From the NCBI GenBank assembly GCA_023145535.1, contig JAGLDQ010000004.1:1-13793 (forward strand): DNA of 13,793 bases, in the 5' to 3' direction. This DNA comes from Cocleimonas sp. GTDB lineage: Bacteria; Pseudomonadota; Gammaproteobacteria; Thiotrichales; Thiotrichaceae. Below the pieces are notes generated by a model that ran no database searches, was not told the DNA's origin, and saw nothing but the letters and a program-made list of their open reading frames with translations. The stretch's first letter is position 1, and every line of letters starts with the position of its first letter. A program made the translations under genes and the position numbers. This document shows positions 7,455-13,793 of the stretch, piece by piece.

Positions 7455-8607
7455 TTTCTTAAAAAGTAATGGGGTGGTGATGCTGATTTTTGCCACTGTT
7501 GTATTAACGGCACCGATCTGGCTTGCACCGATAGGGGCAAGTTATCCCGACTTATTACAAAAATTTGCCATCTTTGGTATTTTTGCGATTGGTTTTAATA
7601 TTTTATTTGGCTTAACAGGCTACCTCTCCTTTGGTCATGCTACCTTCTTAGGGGTTGGTTCTTACACCGCTGTATGGGCATTTAAGCTATTATCAATGAA
7701 TGTCATTCCCGCTATATTGCTGGGTACGGCTATGTCAGGGGTGTTTGCTTTAGCAATTGGTTATTTAAGTTTGCAGCGCTCTGGTATTTATTTCTCCATT
7801 CTGACGCTTGCCTTTGCCCAAATGTCCTATAGCCTCGCTTATTCGGTGTTAACACCGATTACCAATGGCGAAACAGGCTTGCAATTATCACAACAAGATC
7901 CACGCATCATTGATGGCTTATTCGGCGTTCCTGTTGAAGCGGGTTTACCATCGACTCACTTATTTAATATCTCAATGAGTGGTCTTTCAGGCTTCTATTT
8001 TTGCGCGGTCATTTTGATTATTGCTTTCTACGTTTCATTAAAAATATTTCGTTCACCGTTTGGCTTAAAGCTAAGGGCGATTAAATCTAACCAAACACGA
8101 ATGAAATATACAGGCTTTAATACGCGTCCTTACTTACTCTCTTCTTTTGTTATTTCAGGGATGTACGCAGGACTTGCAGGATCACTAATGGCCGTCACTG
8201 ACCCACTTGCAGGCGCAGAGCGTATGCAATGGACAGCATCAGGTGAAGTTGTCTTAATGACCATTTTAGGGGGCGCAGGAACATTAGTTGGGCCACTGCT
8301 AGGTGCAACACTCATTAAATACTTTGAAAATATATTCTCCGCATTAAACCTTTCGGAGCTACACAAAATATTTGATGGACTCCCTGATACGCTCGAAAAT
8401 ATCGTTGTTGCCATCATTAACCCCTTTGTTGGCGAAGGTTGGCATTTAATGCTAGGCGCACTGTTTATGATCATCGTCATTTTCCTCCCTGGTGGCATTA
8501 TGGAAGGGGTGAGCCGTGCTTTTAAATGGATTAAACGTATTCTAGGTTTTGATAAAAAACAGCCTGTTGTCACCAGTAATGTTACCCCTAAAGGAGAGGA
8601 AAAATGA
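7447..8607 (+). CDS. livM: HAAT-type ABC importer permease, LivM family
   Basis: A 386-residue multi-spanning permease that partners the LivH-type protein. The NILFGLTGYLSFGHATF block (51-67) is the LivM hallmark. TNGETGL matches the family's TGGxDGL loop and is followed by a periplasmic insertion. The loop FGLKLRAIKSNQTRMKYTGFN is the expected ATPase-coupling segment, and GGAGTLVGPLLGA and FLPGGIMEG end the conserved region. The tail is polar and basic. The ATG overlaps the end of the preceding gene by 8 nt and is served by GAGGGGG just upstream. The stop overlaps the ATG of the following ATPase gene as ATGA, so translation is probably coupled through the operon. Confidence 0.92.
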   Translation: MTNFLKSNGVVMLIFATVVLTAPIWLAPIGASYPDLLQKFAIFGIFAIGFNILFGLTGYLSFGHATFLGVGSYTAVWAFKLLSMNVIPAILLGTAMSGVFALAIGYLSLQRSGIYFSILTLAFAQMSYSLAYSVLTPITNGETGLQLSQQDPRIIDGLFGVPVEAGLPSTHLFNISMSGLSGFYFCAVILIIAFYVSLKIFRSPFGLKLRAIKSNQTRMKYTGFNTRPYLLSSFVISGMYAGLAGSLMAVTDPLAGAERMQWTASGEVVLMTILGGAGTLVGPLLGATLIKYFENIFSALNLSELHKIFDGLPDTLENIVVAIINPFVGEGWHLMLGALFMIIVIFLPGGIMEGVSRAFKWIKRILGFDKKQPVVTSNVTPKGEEK

Positions 8608-9368
8608 GTTATATCCTCGATATTGATGGAGTCAATAAAACCTTTGGCGGTTTACAGGCACTTAATGACGTGAATTTAAAAATAGAGAAAGGTGAAACTC
8701 ACGCCATTATCGGTCCAAATGGTGCGGGTAAATCAACACTATTAAACTGTTGTATAGGACGCTTAATTCCCGATACGGGTTCCGTCACCTTCAACGGAAA
8801 AAATATGATTGGCATGAATGCACATGATATTAATCATGCTGGCATGGTGCGTGTTTTCCAAACCCCTGAAATTTTTCCTGATCTGAACTTATTGCAAAAT
8901 GTGATGATTCCAGCGCTAGCAAAAAGAGAGGGCACTTTTTCCTTTAATCCTTTTAAAACGCTAGCCAAAGAAAAAGAAATTCATGAGGAAGCAATGGCAA
9001 CACTAGCCGACTTTAGTCTGGATACCTTCCATGACAAATTAGCCAGTAGTATCTCACGCGGCGATAAACGACGATTGGAGTTAGCAATGGGATTAATTCA
9101 ACATCCCGCTTTATTATTGCTAGATGAACCGACCGCTGGGATGGCAAGGCATGATACTAATCGCACGATCGATCTATTAAAAAGTGAAAAAATGAGCAGT
9201 ATGACCAAGGTTATTATTGAGCATGATATGCATGTTGTTTTTAGCCTTGCTGATCGTATCAGTGTGTTAGCACGTGGTCATATCATTGCGACAGGTACGC
9301 CCGATGAAATTAAAAATGATCCCAAAGTAAAAGAAGCCTATTTAGGGGAGGGCGACGATGATGAGTAA
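8604..9368 (+). CDS. livG: HAAT-type ABC importer ATPase, LivG family
   Basis: A 254-residue nucleotide-binding subunit. Walker A is GPNGAGKST (37-45), the Q-loop glutamine is Gln86, Walker B is LLLLDEP (170-176) with catalytic Glu175, and the switch histidine is His207 in EHD. The signature segment reads ISRGDKRRLEL (150-160) instead of LSGGQ. LivG and UrtD proteins often deviate here, so it is probably a subfamily trait and not damage. The RVFQTPEIFPDLNLLQNV segment is typical of LivG. A strong AGGAGAGG ribosome site sits at the end of livM. The C-terminus is very acidic (GEGDDDE). Together with the LivF-type protein it would power uptake at the inner membrane. Confidence 0.92.
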   Translation: MSYILDIDGVNKTFGGLQALNDVNLKIEKGETHAIIGPNGAGKSTLLNCCIGRLIPDTGSVTFNGKNMIGMNAHDINHAGMVRVFQTPEIFPDLNLLQNVMIPALAKREGTFSFNPFKTLAKEKEIHEEAMATLADFSLDTFHDKLASSISRGDKRRLELAMGLIQHPALLLLDEPTAGMARHDTNRTIDLLKSEKMSSMTKVIIEHDMHVVFSLADRISVLARGHIIATGTPDEIKNDPKVKEAYLGEGDDDE

Positions 9369-10137
9369 AACCTTATTAGAATCAGCAAAACCAGTCGATA
9401 GAGTCCCAGCTTTTAAAAGCAAAGGTTCAGCTCCTGCCTACTTTTCCTGTTGGGATATGCACGCCTATTACGGTGAAAGTTATATTGTACAAGGCGTAAG
9501 TTTTGATATTCACGAAGGCGAAGTGATCGCGTTACTAGGGAGAAATGGTGCAGGGAAAACTTCAACATTGCGCGCCATAGCACGCATGGACAACCCTGCT
9601 GTAACGCATGGAGAAATCTGGTTAGATCATCAGCCACTGCACAACATGAAATCTTACGATGCCGCGCAACACGGTGTAGCACTTGTACCCGAAGATCGCT
9701 GTATTATCGCTGGACTAACCGTAGAAGAAAACTTGCAACTAGCACAAATCGAACCGCCCATCGGTTGGAGTATAGAACGTATCTACGAACACTTTCCACG
9801 CTTAGCAGAACGTCGCACGCAAATGGGAACAACCCTATCCGGTGGAGAACAGCAAATGTTAGCGGTCGCTAGAGCGCTCGCACGTGATATAAAATTGTTA
9901 CTATTGGATGAACCCTATGAAGGTTTAGCGCCTGTTATTGTGCGCGAAATAGCCAGCATTGTTGATAATATAAAACGCCAAGGCATTACCACGATTATCG
10001 TAGAGCAAAATGCAGTGGCGGCATTACGTCTAGCAGACCGCGCATTGATCTTAGATATGGGGAATATTGTCTTTGATGGCACAGCGCAAGAAGTGCTAGA
10101 TAATGAGGCGTTAAGACACGAATATTTAGCCATTTAG
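9358..10137 (+). CDS. livF: HAAT-type ABC importer ATPase, LivF family
   Basis: A 259-residue ATPase with Walker A GRNGAGKTS (61-69), a canonical signature LSGGEQQML (160-168), Walker B KLLLLDEP (179-186) and VEQN (215-218) at the switch position, as usual for LivF. PEDRCIIAGLTVEENL (111-126) is the family Q-loop region. About 28 residues precede the usual LivF start, including SKGSAPAYFSC. Two adjacent ATG codons (9358 and 9361) are both possible starts, and I kept the first. GGGGAGGG lies just upstream, and the start overlaps the end of livG by 11 nt. It is the last gene of the importer operon. Confidence 0.9.
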   Translation: MMSKTLLESAKPVDRVPAFKSKGSAPAYFSCWDMHAYYGESYIVQGVSFDIHEGEVIALLGRNGAGKTSTLRAIARMDNPAVTHGEIWLDHQPLHNMKSYDAAQHGVALVPEDRCIIAGLTVEENLQLAQIEPPIGWSIERIYEHFPRLAERRTQMGTTLSGGEQQMLAVARALARDIKLLLLDEPYEGLAPVIVREIASIVDNIKRQGITTIIVEQNAVAALRLADRALILDMGNIVFDGTAQEVLDNEALRHEYLAI

Positions 10138-10177
10138 GAGTAAAAGCTCCAGCTATTCAACAAATAGTTTACATTTT

Positions 10178-10263
10178 TGTAGCCTGTATGGATTTTATAC
10201 CACTCAGGATAGCGTGTTGCTCCAATCTCCCGTATTACGCCTAGGGGCTTCGTAGGAGCTACA
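10178..10263. repeat. Repeat-like element with TGTAGC/GCTACA ends in the livF-thiE gap
   Basis: The 132-bp gap between the convergent livF and thiE genes holds an 86-bp stretch bounded by perfect inverted ends TGTAGC (10178-10183) and GCTACA (10258-10263). Inside, GCTCC (10219-10223) can pair with GGAGC (10255-10259). The wording (TGTAGC..., CCCGTATTACGC, CTACAG) resembles the short dispersed intergenic repeats common in gammaproteobacteria, but I cannot test copy number. It may also act as a two-way transcription end; I see no classical terminator with a U-tract. Confidence 0.3.
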
Positions 10264-10269
10264 GAAGTC

Positions 10270-10890
10270 TCAACGAGCAGATGAAAGGTGCCTCAATTTT
10301 GCCAAAAATCGATGGGTTGTCTGCACAATATCCTCCGTCGCAAATAAACTACTAATCACGGCGATCATATCCGCTCCATTCTCAATCAAACGATCAGCAT
10401 TTTGCACTGTAATCCCCCCTATGCAACAAATGGGTAATGATAATTGCTGGCGTGCTTGTTGCAATAATTCAATATTTGCCTGAGGTGCATTAGGCTTAGT
10501 GGGTGATGCAAAAAAACGACCAAATGCCACATAATTCGCGCCTAATTTCTCTGCTTCTAACGCCCTTTCAATGTCTTGATAACAGGTCACGCCAATAATC
10601 GCATCGTCTCCTAACACTGCACGCGCCTCATCAATAGAGCCATCATCACGCCCTAAATGCACGCCATCCGCCTTCACTTGTTTTGCGAGCTGAATATTAT
10701 CATTGATAATAAAACAAACGTTATATTCCTTGCAGAGGGATGCTAGCGCGCTTGCTTCAATCACTTGTTGCGCGGTATCCGCATTTTTATTACGGTACTG
10801 CAAAATGCGAACCCCGCCCTGCAACGCTAATGTGACATTTTTTAATAAATTGTTTGAATCACTTTCAGTTATTGCATAAAGTCCTTTCAT
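10270..10890 (-). CDS. thiE: Thiamine phosphate synthase
   Basis: A 206-residue TIM-barrel enzyme that joins the thiazole phosphate and the hydroxymethylpyrimidine diphosphate to form thiamine phosphate in the cytoplasm. Its length is normal for the family. Family motifs in order are QYRNK (31-35), IINDN (61-65), DGVHLGRDD (75-83) with acidic residues for magnesium and pyrophosphate, FGRFFASPTKP (123-133), CIGGIT (156-161) and NGADMIAVIS (171-180). A GAGGGA ribosome site precedes the ATG. The gene stands alone here, with no other thi genes next to it, and is divergent from fabA. I saw no TPP riboswitch in the 60-bp gap, which is too short to hold one. Confidence 0.95.
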   Translation of the reverse strand: MKGLYAITESDSNNLLKNVTLALQGGVRILQYRNKNADTAQQVIEASALASLCKEYNVCFIINDNIQLAKQVKADGVHLGRDDGSIDEARAVLGDDAIIGVTCYQDIERALEAEKLGANYVAFGRFFASPTKPNAPQANIELLQQARQQLSLPICCIGGITVQNADRLIENGADMIAVISSLFATEDIVQTTHRFLAKLRHLSSAR

Positions 10891-10915
10891 AAATCCCTCG
10901 TGGTTCTGCTAGAAT
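10886..10915 (+). promoter_or_regulatory. Candidate extended -10 promoter for fabA
   Basis: TGC-TAGAAT (10907-10915) is a near-consensus extended -10 element. TTCATA (10886-10891) lies 18 nt before the hexamer as a fair -35. Transcription would begin near 10922, about 28 nt before the fabA ATG. The -35 overlaps the thiE start codon. Confidence 0.5.
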
Positions 10916-10926
10916 CGCGGAAACCA

Positions 10927-10957
10927 ATTAAACAAAAATTAGGATAGATTATGTCAA
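10927..10957 (-). promoter_or_regulatory. Candidate promoter for thiE, -35 box inside the fabA start
   Basis: On the minus strand a perfect TTGACA (10957-10952) is followed after 19 nt by TTTAAT (10932-10927, 5 of 6 to consensus). The spacing is longer than ideal. The -35 box overlaps the first codons of fabA. Confidence 0.4.
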
Positions 10958-11466
10958 GACAAAGCGCTTTTGAATACGATGAACTCATAAAATGCGGTAA
11001 GGGTGAACTTTTTGGTGAAGGTAATGCGCGTTTGCCCATGCCTAATATGCTGATGATGGATCGTATTGTCGAGATGAGTGAAGAGGGCGGGGAGTTTGGT
11101 AAGGGTTATATGATTGCAGAATTAGATATAAGCCCCGACTTATGGTTTTTTGATTGCCATTTCCCAACCGACCCTGTTATGCCCGGTTGTTTGGGGCTGG
11201 ATGCGATGTGGCAATTAATTGGTTTTTTCCTTGGTTGGTTGGAAAACCCAGGTCGTGGACGTGCACTCGGTTGTGGTGAAGTTAAATTTACAGGGCAAAT
11301 TTTACCAACGGCTAAAAAAGTGACTTACCGTATTGATATGACACGTGTTATTTGTCGCCGTTTAGTGATGGGCGTAGGTAATGGAACGGTTTCAGTTGAT
11401 GGTAAAGTTATTTATACCGCAACGGATTTAAAAGTTGGTTTGTTTACATCGACTGAGAACTTTTAG
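10951..11466 (+). CDS. fabA: 3-hydroxydecanoyl-ACP dehydratase/isomerase
   Basis: A 171-residue protein matching E. coli FabA almost end to end. It dehydrates 3-hydroxydecanoyl-ACP and isomerises trans-2- to cis-3-decenoyl-ACP, starting anaerobic-type unsaturated fatty acid synthesis in the cytoplasm. The hot-dog fold motifs PNMLMMDR (31-38), FFDCHFPTDPVMPGC (66-80) with catalytic His70, and GLDAMWQL (82-89) with catalytic Asp84 are intact. GEVKFTGQILPTAKKVTYRI (109-128) is the conserved core strand. AGGA lies 7 nt before the ATG. The partner fabB, often adjacent in other genomes, does not follow; the next gene is an ABC-F ATPase. Confidence 0.97.
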   Translation: MSRQSAFEYDELIKCGKGELFGEGNARLPMPNMLMMDRIVEMSEEGGEFGKGYMIAELDISPDLWFFDCHFPTDPVMPGCLGLDAMWQLIGFFLGWLENPGRGRALGCGEVKFTGQILPTAKKVTYRIDMTRVICRRLVMGVGNGTVSVDGKVIYTATDLKVGLFTSTENF

Positions 11467-11494
11467 ACGCTTGATAGGCCGCCAATAAAAACAG

Positions 11495-11568
11495 ATCTCT
11501 CGAAAAGACGAAAAATTCACAAAAAAAGAGAGCAGTCAACCTTTGTGAACGCGGCGTCTCTGTGAGAT
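11495..11568. other. Three-tier nested inverted repeat between fabA and yheS
   Basis: Three perfect inverted arms nest symmetrically in the 132-bp gap: ATCTC (11495-11499) with GAGAT (11564-11568), AGACG (11506-11510) with CGTCT (11555-11559), and TTCACAAA (11516-11523) with TTTGTGAA (11542-11549). The inner two tiers are separated by 5 nt on both sides and the outer two by 6 and 4 nt. The central loop is 18 nt. In RNA this gives a long interrupted stem of 18 bp. No clean U-tract follows, so it is not a standard terminator. It could be the fabA 3' end, a structured 5' leader for yheS, or a protein-binding site. Confidence 0.5.
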
Positions 11569-11598
11569 ATATATTTTCACCCTCTTAGCTAATATTTC

Positions 11599-13485
11599 AT
11601 GATAACTCTCTCAGAACTTTCCCTACGTCGTGGTGGACGAGAATTACTTTCCGATACCACCGTTAATATTCACCCTAGTCAAAAAGTTGGCGTAACGGGT
11701 GCAAATGGCACGGGTAAATCCAGCTTATTTGCGTTAATTCGTGGTCTACTGCATCAAGATTCGGGTGAGTTTAGCCTGCCTGCATCATGGGTTATAGCGC
11801 ATGTTGCTCAAGAGACACCGGCGAGTGATCTTACCGCGCTGGAATACGCTTTATTAGGTGATATAGAATATATTACCTTACAACAAGAGTTAGAAACCGC
11901 TGAAGGGGCGCGATTAGGTGAAATTCATGCCCAACTGGAAGCAATTGATGGTTATACCACGAAGAGCCGTGCAGCTACCTTATTGCATGGTTTAGGCTTT
12001 CAGTCGGAGCAAATTAATAATCCTGTTGCCAGCTTTTCAGGTGGCTGGCGGATGCGTTTAAATCTGGCACAAGCGTTAATGTGTCGCTCTGATTTGTTGC
12101 TGTTGGATGAGCCAACTAATCATCTTGATTTAGATGCCGTTATTTGGCTGCAAGATTGGCTGATTCGCTACTCTGGTACGCTATTATTAATTTCTCATGA
12201 TCGTGAATTTTTGGATACGGTGATTCGTCATGTCGCGCATATCGAAAATAACAATATCACGCTCTACACTGGAAATTATACGGCCTTTGAGCATATTCGT
12301 GCCGAAAAACTAGCACAACAACAGAGTGCCTATGAACGCCAACAGCGCGAACGTGAACATATGCAAAAATATGTTGATCGCTTCCGCGCACAAGCAACGA
12401 AAGCAAAACAAGCGCAAAGCCGCTTAAAAGCATTAGAACGAATGGAAGAAATTGCTCCCGCGCATATCCATTCGCCCTTTAATTTTCGTTTTTTTGACCC
12501 TGTAAAATTACCTGAACGTTTAATAACGGTTGAAGAAGCGGCGGTGGGTTATGGTGCAGAAAATATTATTGAAGGCATTGATTTTCAATTAACACCCAAT
12601 AAGCGGATTGGTTTAATTGGTCCAAATGGCGCGGGAAAATCAACATTTATTAAATTTCTTGCGGGCGAGCTTGAAGCTAATCAGGGTGAAATAGCGTTAG
12701 CACAGGATATTCACCTTGGCTATTTTGCCCAGCATCAGCTAGAACAATTACACTTAGATCAATCACCGTTAGAACATCTACGTGACATTGATAAAGAAAC
12801 GCGCGAGCAGGAGTTGCGTAATTACTTAGGCGGCTTTAATTTTCATGGTGATCGTATTGATGAGGCCGTTGCCCCCTTCTCTGGTGGTGAAAAAGCACGC
12901 TTGGTCTTGGCATTATTAATTTATCAACGTCCCAATGTCTTATTGCTGGATGAGCCAACCAATCATCTTGATCTGGAGATGCGTCATGCGCTTAGTATTG
13001 CCCTGCAAGATTTTAAAGGCGCAATGGTGATTGTTTCGCATGATCGTCACATGTTAAAAACAGTGACCGATGAGTTATTGATTGTGGATAATAAAAAAGT
13101 GATTCCATTTGAGGGTGATCTTGAAGATTATGCACAGTGGGTTAAAGATAGAAACAAGCAAGAGCAGCAATTAGAACAAGCGTCTGAGGCAGAAGATAAA
13201 ACGATTTCACGCAAAGAACAACGAAAGCGGGATGCGGATTTACGGAAAAAATTACAGCCCTTAAAGCGTAAAGCGGATAAATTAGAAAAACAGTTAGATC
13301 AACTGCACTCACAGCAACAGGAACTTGAAAATAGACTGGCTGATCCGAGCATTTATCAAGATGAGAATAAAAATAAATTGAAAAAAGCGCTGTTAGATAA
13401 AAGCACGGTTGATAAGAGATTAGAAGAGATTGAAATGGAGTGGATGGAAGCTAGTGAGGCGTATGAGAAAAAATTACTAGCTTAA
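11599..13485 (+). CDS. yheS: ABC-F family ATPase, YheS type
   Basis: A 628-residue protein (E. coli YheS 637) with two fused ABC ATPase domains and no membrane segments. Domain 1 has Walker A GANGTGKSS (34-42), FSGGW (146-150) and LLLLDEPTNHLD (166-177). The linker at about 235-300, with RFRAQATKAKQAQSR, is the arm that in ABC-F proteins reaches toward P-site tRNA. Domain 2 has GPNGAGKST (341-349), FSGGE (427-431) and a second LLLDEPTNHLD (449-459). A Lys/Glu/Gln-rich coiled coil fills about 530-628. ABC-F proteins act on ribosomes, and YheS has been linked to relieving stalling on particular nascent chains. The start agrees with E. coli YheS by alignment, yet no Shine-Dalgarno sequence precedes it; the upstream inverted repeat may matter for initiation. 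Confidence 0.95.
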   Translation: MITLSELSLRRGGRELLSDTTVNIHPSQKVGVTGANGTGKSSLFALIRGLLHQDSGEFSLPASWVIAHVAQETPASDLTALEYALLGDIEYITLQQELETAEGARLGEIHAQLEAIDGYTTKSRAATLLHGLGFQSEQINNPVASFSGGWRMRLNLAQALMCRSDLLLLDEPTNHLDLDAVIWLQDWLIRYSGTLLLISHDREFLDTVIRHVAHIENNNITLYTGNYTAFEHIRAEKLAQQQSAYERQQREREHMQKYVDRFRAQATKAKQAQSRLKALERMEEIAPAHIHSPFNFRFFDPVKLPERLITVEEAAVGYGAENIIEGIDFQLTPNKRIGLIGPNGAGKSTFIKFLAGELEANQGEIALAQDIHLGYFAQHQLEQLHLDQSPLEHLRDIDKETREQELRNYLGGFNFHGDRIDEAVAPFSGGEKARLVLALLIYQRPNVLLLDEPTNHLDLEMRHALSIALQDFKGAMVIVSHDRHMLKTVTDELLIVDNKKVIPFEGDLEDYAQWVKDRNKQEQQLEQASEAEDKTISRKEQRKRDADLRKKLQPLKRKADKLEKQLDQLHSQQQELENRLADPSIYQDENKNKLKKALLDKSTVDKRLEEIEMEWMEASEAYEKKLLA

Positions 13486-13513
13486 AAAATCGTTGTGCAA
13501 GAGAAGGGAGAAT

Positions 13514-13599
13514 GCCACCATTTTTAATCCTGTTGTATCGCTACAGTGTGCTTCAGCTACTTCAGGATTAATAATGATCATTGCAACAATAATGGTGGC
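13514..13599. repeat. Nested pair of 9-bp inverted repeats downstream of yheS
   Basis: GCCACCATT (13514-13522) is exactly complementary to AATGGTGGC (13591-13599). Just inside, TTAATCCTG (13524-13532) is complementary to CAGGATTAA (13563-13571). The left arms are 1 nt apart while the right arms are 19 nt apart, and that right spacer holds a perfect 10-bp palindrome, AATGATCATT (13573-13582). The central loop is 30 nt. The structure sits between yheS and a convergent gene end. It may be a two-way terminator, a small mobile-element remnant, or a folded RNA. Confidence 0.45.
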
Positions 13600-13649
13600 G
13601 GCAATTGTCCATGTTTTGCTTTTTCAGTTTTTATCGGTGCGTTATTTTT

Positions 13650-13793
13650 CTACAAAAAACTCTCTGCAAAAATACCTTCCGATTCAGACGGCTTAGGCTC
13701 TATATTAACAATGGACTGGCTCAGCCGAATACTTTCAGGAAAAACATCCCATTTGTACTCATGTCCTCCAAAGGTTTTACCATAAAACCCTGG
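13650..13793 (-). CDS. C-terminal end of an unidentified protein (runs off the right edge)
   Basis: On the minus strand a frame enters at position 13793 and ends at the TAG at 13652-13650, giving 47 residues. It begins PGFYGKTFGGHEYKWDVFPE and is followed by a Ser/Glu/Pro-containing tail ending AESFL. The composition is more protein-like than the overlapping plus-strand frames, which are rich in Cys, Asn and Phe with no recognisable motif. I do not recognise the family. The frame is convergent with yheS. Confidence 0.5.
   Translation of the reverse strand, partial: PGFYGKTFGGHEYKWDVFPESIRLSQSIVNIEPKPSESEGIFAESFL

Noticed and set aside
8130..8573. 147-residue minus-strand frame
   Set aside because: Long, but wholly antisense to livM, which has clear family motifs; the frame is Ser/Pro-rich with no domain.
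9051..9083. LivG signature ISRGDKRRLEL as a sign of an inactive ATPase
   Set aside because: LivG and UrtD proteins commonly vary at LSGGQ, and Walker A, Walker B, the catalytic Glu and the switch His are all intact.
9413..10133. Minus-strand frames at 9413-9682 and 9915-10133
   Set aside because: Both are antisense to livF, whose Walker and signature motifs fix the true frame.
10137..10152. GGAG-loop-CTCC hairpin right after livF as a terminator
   Set aside because: The stem is only 4 bp and no U-tract follows.
11467..11598. A fabB gene expected next to fabA
   Set aside because: The gap holds no coding frame and the next gene is clearly an ABC-F ATPase, so fabB must lie elsewhere.
13493..13785. 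Plus-strand frames at 13493-13696 and 13546-13785
   Set aside because: They overlap each other, read through the nested inverted repeat, and conflict with the more protein-like minus-strand gene end at 13650-13793. The first has a hydrophobic stretch but no ribosome site or family match.

Overview
The window looks like chromosomal DNA from an AT-leaning gammaproteobacterium. The best evidence is a FabA and an ABC-F protein of the YheS type that both align over nearly their whole length with the Escherichia coli proteins as I remember them. I cannot name the genus. There are no rRNA or tRNA genes, CRISPR arrays or transposase genes.

Layout: (1) The left edge (1-470, minus) holds the N-terminal two thirds of a Bax inhibitor-1/YccA-type membrane protein. 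(2) Positions 730-4718 (minus) hold a tightly coupled two-gene unit. Its first gene encodes a CHAT-domain (caspase-like) cysteine protease with a C-terminal membrane anchor. Its second gene, 2 nt downstream, encodes an exported NagZ-like family 3 glycosidase with two C-terminal membrane helices. (3) A 258-bp divergent intergenic region carries several dyads and possible promoter elements. (4) Positions 4977-10137 (plus) hold a five-gene ABC importer operon of the branched-chain amino acid/amide (HAAT) type: a Tat-exported binding protein, two permeases and two ATPases, with overlaps between the last four genes. (5) A 132-bp convergent gap holds a repeat-like element. (6) thiE (minus) and fabA (plus) are divergent and only 60 bp apart. 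(7) A strikingly symmetric nested inverted repeat lies between fabA and the ABC-F gene yheS. (8) The right edge has another nested inverted repeat and the C-terminal end of an unidentified minus-strand gene.

Most of the window is housekeeping: thiamine phosphate synthesis, unsaturated fatty acid initiation, a ribosome-associated ABC-F ATPase and nutrient uptake. The candidate undescribed system is the CHAT protease plus GH3 glycosidase pair. Predicted topology puts the protease on the cytoplasmic face and the glycosidase in the periplasm, with a short cytoplasmic loop between the glycosidase's two helices that the protease could reach. The glycosidase keeps the nucleophile motif and the KHFPG motif, but has Asn where NagZ has the Asp of its catalytic His-Asp dyad. 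The region upstream of the pair can be read as a sigma-54-type promoter with an IHF-like site and a distal dyad. Each of these elements is weak alone, and the reading is an inference.
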